Origin: CAZQXD01 sp964597315
GTDB taxonomy: Bacteria > Pseudomonadota > Gammaproteobacteria > Competibacterales > Competibacteraceae
Direction: 5' to 3'
Length of the DNA: 19,118 nt
Assembly: GCA_964597315.1 (NCBI GenBank)
Contig: CAZQXD010000077.1
Coordinates: forward strand, 1-19,118
The notes below the pieces were generated by a model. It did no database searches. It saw only the letters and a program-made list of their open reading frames with translations, and had not been told where the DNA came from. Below, piece by piece: positions 1 through 7,061 of this stretch. Positions within the stretch are counted from its first letter, which is position 1, and each line of letters opens with the position of its first letter. Position numbers and translations under genes: made by a program.

Positions 1-1
1 G

Positions 2-55
2 ACCTGCTTCAAACCAGAGCTGATCGAGCGGGAGTCGGTCAGCGAGCTGGCCTGA
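2..55 (+). CDS. C-terminal 17 codons of an unidentified gene cut by the window edge
   Basis: An open frame enters from the left edge and stops at TGA 53-55. Its translation ends in TCFKPELIERESVSELA. The pattern L-I-x-R-E-S near a C-terminus resembles the end of LacI/GalR-family repressors, where a similar 'L[IV]xR[ED]S' stretch is common. This is only a resemblance over 17 residues and cannot establish a function. The frame could also be open by chance, since the fragment is short. Confidence 0.3.
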   Translation, partial: TCFKPELIERESVSELA

Positions 56-120
56 TCGGAGTCCGTCGGCAACCCACCGGGAAGCGTACCGGCTGGCTGA
101 GGGAGCTAGGGCGATGACCA

Positions 121-480
121 ACTGTTTTTATTAAAAAATTTGGCTCTATCCCGTCTACGCTTCCTCCACGCATAGGGTCGGGCGGAACTTGGGGCGTCTG
201 GAACCTACCCCCAGCCTGAGGTACCGAGCGACAATAAAACCCTGACCTGGTGCGCGGCAAGCCCCGCCGTTCAGGGCGGGGAAGGATAGCGCGCGGCGCG
301 ATAGCCCCCTTGCGGGGCTGTTCTAGCGCCGCTAAAGTGAAGGGGTCCACTGGACCTACCGCCGGGCAGGCGGGAAGTAACGCCTGTGGAGACACGAGCA
401 GCGCAGTCAGGCACTCGGCCCAGGAACCCGCGGGGCCGCCTAGGCCGAAGCGATCCCGCAAAACCAATGGGACGCCGTAG
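121..480 (+). pseudogene. Degenerate 3' end of an IS200/IS605-type tnpB
   Basis: The frame ending at TAG 478-480 reads like the low-complexity C-terminal tail of TnpB/OrfB proteins: a G-K-P-R-R-S-G-R-G-R stretch near 253-282, then TAGQAGSNACGDTSSA, then a basic tail. The same frame can be followed upstream to about 121 but is broken by TGA near 217 and TAA at 235-237. No RuvC-like motifs and no zinc-finger cysteines are present, so the nuclease body is gone. In IS605-type elements the 3' end of tnpB overlaps the guide (omega/re) RNA scaffold, and that portion is what survives here. Assignment rests on recognising the tail and the flanking hairpins. It is not a functional transposon. Confidence 0.5.
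262..281 (+). repeat. Hairpin resembling an IS605 right-end stem-loop, upstream copy
   Basis: CCCCGCC (262-268) pairs perfectly with GGCGGGG (275-281) around a loop containing TTCAG, and is followed by GAAGGATAG. The loop and the following GGAT resemble the hairpin at 485-504. It is either an internal stem of the omega-RNA region or the relic end of another element copy. Confidence 0.45.
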
Positions 481-484
481 GAAT

Positions 485-514
485 CTCCGGCCTTCAGGCC
501 GGGGAGGATGTCAA
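485..514 (+). mobile_element. IS200/IS605-type right-end hairpin and terminus
   Basis: CCGGCC (487-492) and GGCCGG (497-502) form a stem with loop TTCA, extended by a C-G and a T-G pair to 485-504. It is followed by AGGATGTCAA ending at 514. A GC-rich stem with a TTCAGG loop side followed by GGGGAGGATGTCAA is a very common terminus just downstream of tnpB in this family. It starts five bases after the TAG of the tnpB remnant. Sequence beyond 514 would be the guide or target-flank segment. Confidence 0.55.
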
Positions 515-559
515 GTCAAGTTCTAATAACTCGGGGATCGAGTGTCATGTCCGCAAAGC

Positions 560-587
560 CCCGCCAGGACACCAGCCGCCTGGCGGG
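560..587 (-). terminator. Probable terminator hairpin downstream of ilvD
   Basis: CCCGCCAGG (560-568) and CCTGGCGGG (579-587) form a perfect 9-bp stem with a 10-nt loop, 13 bases beyond the ilvD stop on the minus strand. Only a short T-run follows (GCTTTGCGG), so intrinsic termination would be weak. It also separates ilvD from the transposon relic. Confidence 0.45.
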
Positions 588-600
588 ATGGGTCCTAACC

Positions 601-2295
601 CTACTCGTCGGTGACGCAACCTTGGGAAGCGTCCTTCACCACCTTGATGTATTTGTATAGCGTGCCTCGGGTGGCTTTATAGGGCGGCATGGTCCAGGCT
701 GAGCGGCGTTGCTCCAGTTCGGCGTCGCTCAATTCCACGTTGAGGATATTCTCGGCGGCGTCAAGGACGATGCGATCGCCGTTCTGGATCAAGGCGATAG
801 GGCCGCCCTCCTGGGCCTCGGGAACGATATGGCCGACGATAAAGCCATGGGAGCCACCGGAGAATCGTCCATCGGTGAGTAAGGCCACGTCGTTGCCTAG
901 CCCCGCGCCCATGATGGCCGAGGTGGGGGTGAGCATCTCCGGCATCCCCGGGCCGCCCTTGGGGCCTTCGTAGCGAATCACCACCACGTCGCCTTTTTGG
1001 ATCTCGCCCCGCTCTAGGGCATGGAGCATATCCTCCTCGGCATCGAAAACCTTGGCGGGGCCGGTAAAGCGCAGCCCCTCCTTGCCGGTGATCTTGGCCA
1101 CCGCTCCGCCTGGAGCCAGATTGCCCTTGAGGATACGGATATGACCGGTCTCTTTGATAGGCTGGTCTAGGGGGTGGATGATGTCCTGACCTTCCGAAAG
1201 GCTCGGCAGTTCGGCCAGATTCTCGGCCAGGGTGCGGCCGGTGACAGTCAGGCAGTCGCCGTGGATCAGGCCCTGATCCAGCAGGTATTTCATCACCGCC
1301 GGGGTGCCGCCCACCCGATGCAAGTCCTCCATGACGTATTTGCCACTGGGCTTGAGATCGGCCAAAAAAGGAACCCGATCGCTGACTGCTTGGAAGTCAT
1401 CCAGACCCAGTTCCACGTCCACCGCCCGGGCCATGGCGATCAGATGCAGCACCGCGTTAGTGGAGCCGCCCAGAGCCATGATAATCACCATGGCGTTCTC
1501 GAAGGCCTCCCGGGTCATGATGTCCCGGGGTTTGATATCCCGTTCCAGCAATAAGCGGAGGGTGGCGCCAGCTTGTCGGCACTCCTCGGCTTTGCCCGGG
1601 TCCATGGCGGGGATGGACGATGAGTAGGGCAGGGTCATGCCCATGGCCTCAATGGCCGAGGCCATGGTGTTGGCGGTGTACATGCCACCGCAGGCGCCGG
1701 CCCCAGGACAGGCGTGGCGAACGATGTCCCGGCGGGTCGGTTCGTCGATGCGCTGGGCGATGAACTCCCCGTAGCTCTGGAAAGCCGAGACGATATCCAG
1801 GGTCTGCTCCCCCTGGGGTGTGCGATGGTAACCGGGCTTGATGGTGCCGCCGTAGACCATTAGTCCAGGGCGGTTGAGTCGGCCCAGGGCCATCATCACC
1901 CCGGGCATGTTCTTGTCGCAGCCGGGGATGACGATGCAGCCGTCATACCATTGGCCGCCCACCACTGTTTCCACGGAGTCGGCGATCAAGTCCCGGGATT
2001 GCAGGCTGTAGCACATCCCCCGTGTACCCATGGAGATGCCGTCGGACACGCCAATAGTATTAAAGCGCATCCCCACCAGGCCAGCGGCCTGCACGCCCTC
2101 CTTGATCTGGGCAGCCAGGTCGTTGAGGTGCATATTGCAGGTATTGCCCTCCCACCAGACACTGGCGATGCCCACCTGGGCTTTGTCCATGTCCTCTTCG
2201 GTCAGGCCGGTGCCGTAGAGCATGGCTTGGGAGGCGCCCTGGGATTTGGGTTGGGTTATCTGGGAACTGTAGCGGTTCAGCTTCTGGGTCATCAT
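601..2295 (-). CDS. ilvD: Dihydroxy-acid dehydratase IlvD
   Basis: IlvD is the Fe-S enzyme that dehydrates 2,3-dihydroxy-isovalerate and 2,3-dihydroxy-3-methylvalerate to the 2-keto acids, the third common step of valine, isoleucine and leucine synthesis in the cytoplasm. The 564-residue product has full family length. Three cluster-ligand cysteines sit in standard motifs: C53 in NTCNMHL, C126 in GCDKNMPG and C202 in PGAGACGGMYTANTMAS. The DGRFSGGSHGF segment near the C-terminus is also typical. This spacing and the shorter length match the plant/mycobacterial-type enzymes, reported as [2Fe-2S], rather than the 616-residue E. coli [4Fe-4S] type; the cluster type is inferred. ATG at 2293-2295 is preceded by CGGAG. 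An in-frame ATG follows directly as codon 2. No other ilv or leu gene is nearby. Confidence 0.97.
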   Translation of the reverse strand: MMTQKLNRYSSQITQPKSQGASQAMLYGTGLTEEDMDKAQVGIASVWWEGNTCNMHLNDLAAQIKEGVQAAGLVGMRFNTIGVSDGISMGTRGMCYSLQSRDLIADSVETVVGGQWYDGCIVIPGCDKNMPGVMMALGRLNRPGLMVYGGTIKPGYHRTPQGEQTLDIVSAFQSYGEFIAQRIDEPTRRDIVRHACPGAGACGGMYTANTMASAIEAMGMTLPYSSSIPAMDPGKAEECRQAGATLRLLLERDIKPRDIMTREAFENAMVIIMALGGSTNAVLHLIAMARAVDVELGLDDFQAVSDRVPFLADLKPSGKYVMEDLHRVGGTPAVMKYLLDQGLIHGDCLTVTGRTLAENLAELPSLSEGQDIIHPLDQPIKETGHIRILKGNLAPGGAVAKITGKEGLRFTGPAKVFDAEEDMLHALERGEIQKGDVVVIRYEGPKGGPGMPEMLTPTSAIMGAGLGNDVALLTDGRFSGGSHGFIVGHIVPEAQEGGPIALIQNGDRIVLDAAENILNVELSDAELEQRRSAWTMPPYKATRGTLYKYIKVVKDASQGCVTDE

Positions 2296-2425
2296 CGGCT
2301 CCGAATCAGGGAAGGTTTTTGCCCGCTAGGGCACCCGTGGAAGAGGAATTGTAAGCGGATCGGCAAGTGCCGTTAAGCGGTGGCTGTCACGATCACGGGT
2401 CGTCCGGGGCTACTAGCCATAGCGA

Positions 2426-2980
2426 TCAAGGCATTTCCAGCCCGCGCCGATAGTCTAGGGCCAGATGCCATAGCTCCAGCAAATAGCCCACGTCCCAGGC
2501 GGCCCGATGGCGGCCCAGGGAGCGGCTGCGGGCGGCGTGTTTCAATTCCAGAATGTCCCGTAGCCCGGAAAGCCGCTGTTCGGTAGTTGGGCAGCAGATT
2601 TCGATCAACAGGCTGTCCAAGTGGCGCAGACTCAAGGAGGGCGGTGGTAGGTCACAGGCCGTGAACAGACGCAGTAGCCACATGCCATCGTAGTCTGGAT
2701 TGTCGCTGTAGATCCTTCGCCCGCTCAATCGGATTCGCAGACGCTGGGCTACCCAATGAGGATCACGGCCGTGACGTAGCAGTTCCGCGTGGCTAATGCC
2801 GTGAATGCGGGCCGCCGCTTTGTTCCAGTCGGTCCATTCGGCGATGCCGACCGGGGAGATTAGGTGGCTTTCTATACCTCCGTCCGATTCGCTCCAAGCC
2901 ACCTCGATAGGATAGGAATACAACGACAAGCCGGAGGCTTCTAGGTCAATAAAACAAGGAGGATCGTTTTTGTGATGCAT
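2426..2980 (-). CDS. DEDDh-type 3'-5' exonuclease domain protein (RNase T/DnaQ-like)
   Basis: This 184-residue single-domain protein has the exonuclease motifs in order. ExoI is FIDLEASGL with D12 and E14. ExoII is YSDNPDYDGMWL, mid-protein. ExoIII is HRAAWD (H-x4-D), which defines the DEDDh subclass, followed by VGYLLELW. DIEAS-like first motifs and an 'IHGI' segment are usual in this superfamily. It should remove nucleotides from DNA or RNA 3' ends using two metal ions; the substrate cannot be told from sequence. It lacks the extra domains of DNA polymerase III epsilon. It sits 130 bp upstream of ilvD on the same strand, probably as a separate unit. The start at 2978-2980 has only a weak GAAG upstream, so its confidence is moderate. 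Confidence 0.85.
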   Translation of the reverse strand: MHHKNDPPCFIDLEASGLSLYSYPIEVAWSESDGGIESHLISPVGIAEWTDWNKAAARIHGISHAELLRHGRDPHWVAQRLRIRLSGRRIYSDNPDYDGMWLLRLFTACDLPPPSLSLRHLDSLLIEICCPTTEQRLSGLRDILELKHAARSRSLGRHRAAWDVGYLLELWHLALDYRRGLEMP

Positions 2981-3175
2981 CGCTTCAATGGTCGGATAGC
3001 TGGGCCTGAAATCCCCTAGCTCTGGATTACGGTGAAAATGCTAAGACTAGCAAAATACCATAGAGAGTCATCAGGATAGGCAATATTACAAGCGGGGCAA
3101 ATGGCGGCGTCGATGTGGGGCGATGCCAGGTTGGGCTAGACAGGCGTGTTTAACCCTGGAGTCGGCCAGCGGTTA

Positions 3176-3565
3176 TCACTTCAGATGCGCCAGGTCGGTT
3201 TTGTCGAACCCGCCCTCCTTGAAGAGTAGCGGTTCACCAGCGTAGCGGGCCAGGGCGTAGCTACAGCAATCCCCCAGATCCAGCCCGGCTAGGTGGCGGC
3301 CTTCGCCGTACTTGGCGTAGGCGTTGCGGGCAAACTCGATTTGCTCCGGTCCCATGGATACCACGTTCAGGGCCGCTGTTTGCAACAATTGATCAAGTTT
3401 CCGCACGCCGGCCGGCCCTTTGTGGATGTGGAGCGCCATGGCGGCTTCCAGGGCGGAGACGGCGGATACCAGCCGCCGGGGGTCCTGGGCAATCAGATCG
3501 CTCAAGCGATCCGCTTCAGGTTCGTTCAGCACGATGGCCACCAGCGCCGAACTGTCGATGACCAT
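3176..3565 (-). CDS. vapC: VapC-like PIN-domain ribonuclease toxin, one acidic residue altered
   Basis: The 129-residue product is a PIN domain of normal VapC length. VapC toxins are Mg-dependent RNases that cut tRNA or rRNA and are held inactive by VapB. Acidic residues D4 (MVIDSSALVAI), E40 (SALEAAMAL) and D99 (LDLGDCCSYALA) are in place. The C-terminal motif, usually K-G-[ND]-D-F-x-x-T-D in this subfamily, reads KEGGFDKTDL here. The acid before Phe is thus Gly119, while D124 remains. Its ATG shares its A with the TGA of the upstream antitoxin frame (TGATG), the classic coupled vapBC junction. With a degraded antitoxin (3565-3759), the pair may be decaying. Fold assignment is secure; activity is doubtful. 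Confidence 0.85.
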   Translation of the reverse strand: MVIDSSALVAIVLNEPEADRLSDLIAQDPRRLVSAVSALEAAMALHIHKGPAGVRKLDQLLQTAALNVVSMGPEQIEFARNAYAKYGEGRHLAGLDLGDCCSYALARYAGEPLLFKEGGFDKTDLAHLK

Positions 3566-3759
3566 CAGCCAAAACCGCCTCGGCTATCATGATCGACGAT
3601 CAGGTGCGCGCCGGGAGCATTTTGATCCGGGAGAGCGCCACGGGGAGCGGTGCTTGTCTGCGGCGCGAGTTCCGAGATCGGGGTGAGTGGGTTAGCTGCG
3701 CCGCAAGTAAGCGTCCTAGGGAACTGCTTGGGTTGGGCGTTTTTAATGTCTAGGCTCAT
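3565..3759 (-). pseudogene. vapB: Degraded VapB-type antitoxin
   Basis: The 64-codon frame begins MSLDIKNAQ, like the PSK/Rv0623-type VapB family, whose members start near M-S-L-N-I-K-N-P and run about 80-85 residues. It ends DHDSRGGFG at the TGATG junction with vapC, like the usual 'GYDExGLPR' tail. The middle is proline-rich and unlike any VapB. In the next frame the middle reads GRLLAAQLTH and later ALSRIKMLPART, which resemble the expected 'ERLARELA' and 'RRIRALP' segments. That suggests compensating indels plus a net loss of about 20 codons. The ribbon-helix-helix and toxin-neutralising segments are therefore probably not made. An unrelated short antitoxin is the alternative. Confidence 0.5.
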
Positions 3760-3928
3760 ATGTACTAAATAATTGCACTAGTTGTCTAATAATAAACGAA
3801 ATTTACTGTTTTGGAAATCCCAGACCCTAATGGCAGAGGGTGTCAAGTTTGTTAAATTCAACGAGTTAACTTTCTATGCGCCAAATATCAATAATTCAGA
3901 AAAATTCACAATAAATAGGAGTGAGAGA

Positions 3929-4345
3929 ATGCCCAGTGATCCCTTGCCGCCCTTGGGGCGCTTGTCGCGGTGGTTGATTGGCGGGATAGTCGCCTTACCG
4001 GGGCTGGGGCTCATCGGCTTTGCCCTGGTGCTGGTTTATGCGGACTGGCTACGGGAACTGCCTTCGCAAGAAGTGGTGGTGTCCGTGATTAGCATATGCG
4101 CCTTGGGTGGACTCTGGTGTGCGCTGGTGGGGTTACGGCTGTTGTCGGGGCGGCCCACCCCGATTGACCCCGTGTTGTTGTCGCCGCTGTCCTGGCGAGG
4201 CGTTGGCGTGGTGTTTCTGTCCTTGGCGCTATGGTTGTTGTTGGGGGGACGAATACGACTGGCTTTACCGCTGGTGGTTTTTGGTTTGCTCTGCTTGCTA
4301 GGCGCCCGGGCGATGCGGTTTGCCCGGGCCCGCTGGACGCCGTAG
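3929..4345 (+). CDS. Small multi-pass inner-membrane protein, function unknown
   Basis: I do not recognise a family. The 138-residue product has about four hydrophobic segments: WLIGGIVALPGLGLIGFALV, VVVSVISICALGGLWCALVG, a VGVVFLSLALWLLLGG segment and ALPLVVFGLLCLLGA. It ends in a basic RFARARW tail. ATG 3929 was chosen because AGGAGTGAGAGA directly precedes it. The frame stays open for 49 more codons back to TTG 3782, but that stretch is A/T-rich and reads as non-membrane, Asn/Lys-rich sequence unlike the rest, so it is more likely leader or promoter DNA. The gene is convergent with the cytochrome c4 gene, with its stop inside a long inverted repeat. Confidence 0.7.
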   Translation: MPSDPLPPLGRLSRWLIGGIVALPGLGLIGFALVLVYADWLRELPSQEVVVSVISICALGGLWCALVGLRLLSGRPTPIDPVLLSPLSWRGVGVVFLSLALWLLLGGRIRLALPLVVFGLLCLLGARAMRFARARWTP

Positions 4346-4377
4346 CCGATCCTAAAGGGCGGCGTCGGCGTCCAGCG
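4331..4377. terminator. 12-bp inverted repeat between convergent gene ends
   Basis: CGCTGGACGCCG (4331-4342) is the exact reverse complement of 4366-4377. Inside it GCCG (4345-4348) pairs with CGGC (4360-4363), giving a two-tier stem with an 11-nt loop. It covers the stop codon of the membrane-protein gene and lies just beyond the cytochrome c4 stop. Neither side has a T-tract, so a bidirectional terminator or 3' stabiliser is an inference. Confidence 0.45.
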
Positions 4378-4381
4378 CGTC

Positions 4382-5005
4382 TTAGTGGGCGCTGTCTGGA
4401 GGCACGGACAGTCCTTTGCCTTGGCTGGCGTACCAGGCCGCCAAATCCGCCTGATCCTTGACGGACAATTCGGCGGCCATGGCATTCATGATGGCATTTT
4501 TCCGAATTCCAGACTTGTAATCCGCCAGGGCCTTGGCCAAGTAGTCTCCATGCTGGCCGTCCAGGCGCGGGAACTGAGGGTCGGGGCTGTTGCCCTGAAC
4601 CCCGTGACAGGCTTGGCAAACCTGGGATTTATTTTTGCCGATAGCCGGATCGCCGTCGGCAGACTGGCCTTCGTCGTCTGCGGCGGACTGGCTCGATAAA
4701 TAGGCGGCGATGTCCAGCATATCCTGCTCACTCAGGCTGGCGGCATTTGCGATCATGGTGGGGTGAGGGCGGTCGCCTTTTTTATAGGCCGTCAGGGCCG
4801 CCACCAAATAAGCGCTGTGCTGGCCGCCCAGTTTGGGAACATGATAGGTGGGATACACATTGGTGTAGCCGGGAATGGCGTGGCAACCGGTGCAGGTATC
4901 GAACTTATATTTGCCAGCCGTGGGGTCGCCACTGGGCTGAGCGCCAGCGGTGGTGACCAGCAGGGCCAGGGCCAGAGCCAGGCCGGGGGGAGTGATACTT
5001 CTCAT
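4382..5005 (-). CDS. Diheme cytochrome c4
   Basis: This is a periplasmic electron carrier of 207 residues, the usual c4 length. A signal peptide (MRSITPPGLALALALLVTTA, cleaved near AGA-QP) is followed by two homologous class I cytochrome halves. The first has CTGCH at 38-42 and a likely axial Met84 in HPTMIANAASLS. The second has CQACH at 130-134 and Met173 in AIMNAMAAELS. Both Met residues lie seven positions before the Leu of the L-S pair, and each half carries the KLGGQHSAYL or RLDGQHGDYL motif typical of c4. Cytochrome c4 hands electrons to terminal oxidases or other reductases; the partner is not in this window. ATG 5003-5005 has an AGAAGGAA ribosome site. The gene stands alone. Confidence 0.95.
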   Translation of the reverse strand: MRSITPPGLALALALLVTTAGAQPSGDPTAGKYKFDTCTGCHAIPGYTNVYPTYHVPKLGGQHSAYLVAALTAYKKGDRPHPTMIANAASLSEQDMLDIAAYLSSQSAADDEGQSADGDPAIGKNKSQVCQACHGVQGNSPDPQFPRLDGQHGDYLAKALADYKSGIRKNAIMNAMAAELSVKDQADLAAWYASQGKGLSVPPDSAH

Positions 5006-5463
5006 TGTGTTTCCTTCTGAGTGGTATGGCTTTAGGGCAGGTGAGCCGGGCGCGGGCCACCGCGGCTTTTTACTACGCCGACGGTCATGGCCGCAAGGTA
5101 TGGCGCAACCGGGCTACTTGCTTTTCCGCCGATCTGGACGAAGCTTGCTGATAAGTGTGTTGCTATTAATCGGCCTTGACAACTTACCCGAAATGGACGG
5201 TTCCTGGCGCCAGGTTCAAAAATGCTCAACTATGCCACCCTGATCGGCAACACTCTTATGGTCGCCCATCGCCATTGGCCTGATTCTGGCCGCCGCCTTG
5301 CCCGGCGCCATGCACGTCGGAAATAACGGGAGTTGAAAGCGCGCGAACGGGTTGAAGCCCTGGGCGAGCGGGAGACTGGCAAGCAGTGGCTCTAGAAGCG
5401 AGGCCCGGACGATGGGCGTCGAAGGCCACTCAAGCGCCCTGCGTAACCATTGAGGTGAGTGCT
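5006..5463. other. 458-bp gap without an intact gene
   Basis: This gap separates the divergent cytochrome c4 and enoyl-CoA isomerase genes and must contain both promoters. I see no convincing -35/-10 pair at normal spacing; TTGACA at 5176-5181 has no matching -10. The only coding-like trace is the broken small frame at 5222-5395, listed separately. Confidence 0.5.
5222..5395 (+). pseudogene. Possible frameshifted small single-TM protein gene
   Basis: Switching frames twice gives a sensible small membrane protein. Frame A (ATG 5222) reads MLNYATLIGNTLM. Frame B, from about 5265, gives PIAIGLILAAALPGAMHVG, a good TM segment. Frame A again, from about 5333, gives LKARERVEALGERETGKQWL and stops at TAG 5393-5395. 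An N-terminal TM segment followed by a charged amphipathic tail is plausible, and returning to the starting frame suits a pair of compensating indels. No family is recognised and no intact homologue can be checked here, so this is tentative. Confidence 0.25.
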
Positions 5464-6237
5464 ATGACCACTGAAGATTTTGTCCGGGTACACCTCCGAG
5501 ACGGTTGTCTGCAAATCTGCATCCACCGTCCAGATAAAAAAAACGCGCTCACCCTGGCCATGTACACAGCCTTGGCTGCGGCCCTGGCACGGGCCGACCG
5601 GGAACCCGGGGTGAGGGTGGCGCTGATCCATGGGAGCGAAGATTGCTTTTCCAGCGGCAACGATTTGCAGGATTTTTTAAGCTCGCCTCCCGATGACGAG
5701 TCCAGCCCGGTTTTTCAATTTCTAGTGGCGCTCAGCCGAGCCTCCAAGCCGGTGGTGGCGGCGGTGAACGGTGTGGCAGTGGGCATTGGGGTTACGCTGT
5801 TGCTCCATTGCGATTTGGTCTACGCCGGGGAGAATGCCCAGTTCCAGTTGCCGTTCGTCAACCTGGGTTTGTGCCCGGAGGCCGCCTCCAGCTTGTTGTT
5901 GCCCAAACTGGTCGGCCACCAGTTGGCATCGGAACTGCTGCTACTAGGAGATCCTTTCGACGCCGATCAGGCCAGAAACATGGGTTTGGTTAATGAAGTG
6001 CTGCCTGTCTCGGAGGTGCTGCCCCATGCCCTCATGCAATGCCGCAAACTGGCCGCCAAGCCGCCGACCTCCTTACGCTTGACCAAGGCGTTGCTCAAGA
6101 AGGCCGGAGAGCGGGCGGTGGCGGAAACCATGACCGAGGAGGGGCGGCTATTTCAGGAACGTTTAGCCTCTCTAGAGGCCAAGGAGGCGTTACAGGCTTT
6201 TTTCGAGCGCCGGGCGCCGGATTTTTCCAAGTTCTAA
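5464..6237 (+). CDS. Crotonase-family enoyl-CoA isomerase/hydratase
   Basis: The 257-residue protein has the crotonase fold. IHRPDKKNALT lies near residue 20. The oxyanion-hole segments are CFSSGNDLQDF (61-71) and AAVNGVAVGIGVTLLLHCDL (99-118). The helix NLGLCPEAASSLLLPKLVG begins at residue 133. True enoyl-CoA hydratases use two Glu; their second Glu, just before the 'LG' of this helix, is absent. Glu139 instead falls where delta3-delta2-enoyl-CoA isomerases (ECI/PaaG type) carry their single catalytic Glu. Isomerisation of unsaturated fatty acyl-CoA is therefore more likely than hydration. ATG 5464 follows GAGGTGA at good spacing; the frame is open 26 codons further upstream, without a better site. 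Its stop overlaps the convergent tatD stop. No other beta-oxidation gene is adjacent. Confidence 0.9.
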   Translation: MTTEDFVRVHLRDGCLQICIHRPDKKNALTLAMYTALAAALARADREPGVRVALIHGSEDCFSSGNDLQDFLSSPPDDESSPVFQFLVALSRASKPVVAAVNGVAVGIGVTLLLHCDLVYAGENAQFQLPFVNLGLCPEAASSLLLPKLVGHQLASELLLLGDPFDADQARNMGLVNEVLPVSEVLPHALMQCRKLAAKPPTSLRLTKALLKKAGERAVAETMTEEGRLFQERLASLEAKEALQAFFERRAPDFSKF

Positions 6238-7019
6238 AGACCGAAAAAACGGCGAGCGGTTGCCGTGGTGGCCTGGGCCAGTTGCTCGGTGGCTATCCCC
6301 AACCGATCAGCCATGGCCGTTAAAATATGGGGCAAGAAGGCTGGTTCATTGCGGCCGCCCTTGGGTTTGGGGCGTAGGGTTCGGGGGAGTAGAAACGGGG
6401 CGTCGGTCTCCAGCATCAACCGTTGCGGGGGAATCTGCGGCAGCAAATCCAAGAGATGCTGGCCGCGGCGTTCATCGCAAATCCAGCCGGTGATGCCGAT
6501 ATGCAGATCCAAGTCTAAATAGGCATCCAGCTCCTGCCCCGTGCCGGTAAAGCAATGCACCACGGCCCCCGGCAGGCGCGGTCGGTAGCGGCCGAGAATC
6601 GCCATGAGCCGATGATGGGCGTCGCGCTCATGCAAAAACACCGGCAGGTTCAGGGCAGCGGCCAGTTCCAATTGTGCTTCGAAAGCCCGCTCCTGGTCGG
6701 GGCGGGGGGAGAAATCCCGGTTGAAATCTAACCCTGTCTCGCCCACGGCCACTGCCCGTGGATCGTCCAGTAGCTCGGTCAACCGATCAATACTGGCCGC
6801 GTCCCAATGGCGGGCATCATGGGGATGGACACCGGCGGTGGCGTTTAAGGTGTTGGGGTGGGCCGCCGCCAGGGCAAGCGCTGCGGCGCTGCCCGTGATA
6901 CTGGTGCCGGTGGCGACCATGCGGGTAACGCCGACGGCGGCGGCCCGGGCCAGGACATTGTCCAGGTCGTGACGGAAACGGTCGTTAGTGAGATTGACGC
7001 CAATGTCGATTAATTCCAT
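6234..7019 (-). CDS. tatD: TatD metal-dependent DNase
   Basis: TatD enzymes are TIM-barrel metal-dependent 3'-5' exonucleases active on single-stranded or damaged DNA and RNA. The sequence tracks E. coli TatD closely: IDIGVNLTNDRF at the N-terminus (like that enzyme, without the HxH of other family members), TAGVHPHDARHW, VAVGETGLDFNRDFSPRPDQ, HERDAHHRLMAIL, GAVVHCFTGTGQELD, ITGWICDERRG, METDAPFLLPR (E/D metal ligands) and RNEPAFLPHIL. The product is 261 residues from ATG 7017-7019. An in-frame ATG three codons upstream (7026-7028) lacks room for a ribosome site, whereas AGGATGG precedes the chosen start. The gene diverges from fbp across a region with a perfect inverted repeat, and its stop overlaps the convergent isomerase stop. 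There is no tatABC here. Confidence 0.95.
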   Translation of the reverse strand: MELIDIGVNLTNDRFRHDLDNVLARAAAVGVTRMVATGTSITGSAAALALAAAHPNTLNATAGVHPHDARHWDAASIDRLTELLDDPRAVAVGETGLDFNRDFSPRPDQERAFEAQLELAAALNLPVFLHERDAHHRLMAILGRYRPRLPGAVVHCFTGTGQELDAYLDLDLHIGITGWICDERRGQHLLDLLPQIPPQRLMLETDAPFLLPRTLRPKPKGGRNEPAFLPHILTAMADRLGIATEQLAQATTATARRFFGL

Positions 7020-7061
7020 GGCCACCATCCTAACGGGTCAGCTCGGTTTGTAAACTAAGGT

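Noticed and set aside
39..467. 142-codon open frame on the minus strand
   Set aside because: It is antisense to the tnpB relic, proline/arginine-rich and low-complexity, with no family resemblance. It is best explained as a shadow of GC-rich DNA.
1174..1627. Two overlapping plus-strand open frames inside ilvD
   Set aside because: Both lie antisense to well-conserved ilvD coding sequence and have no recognisable domain.
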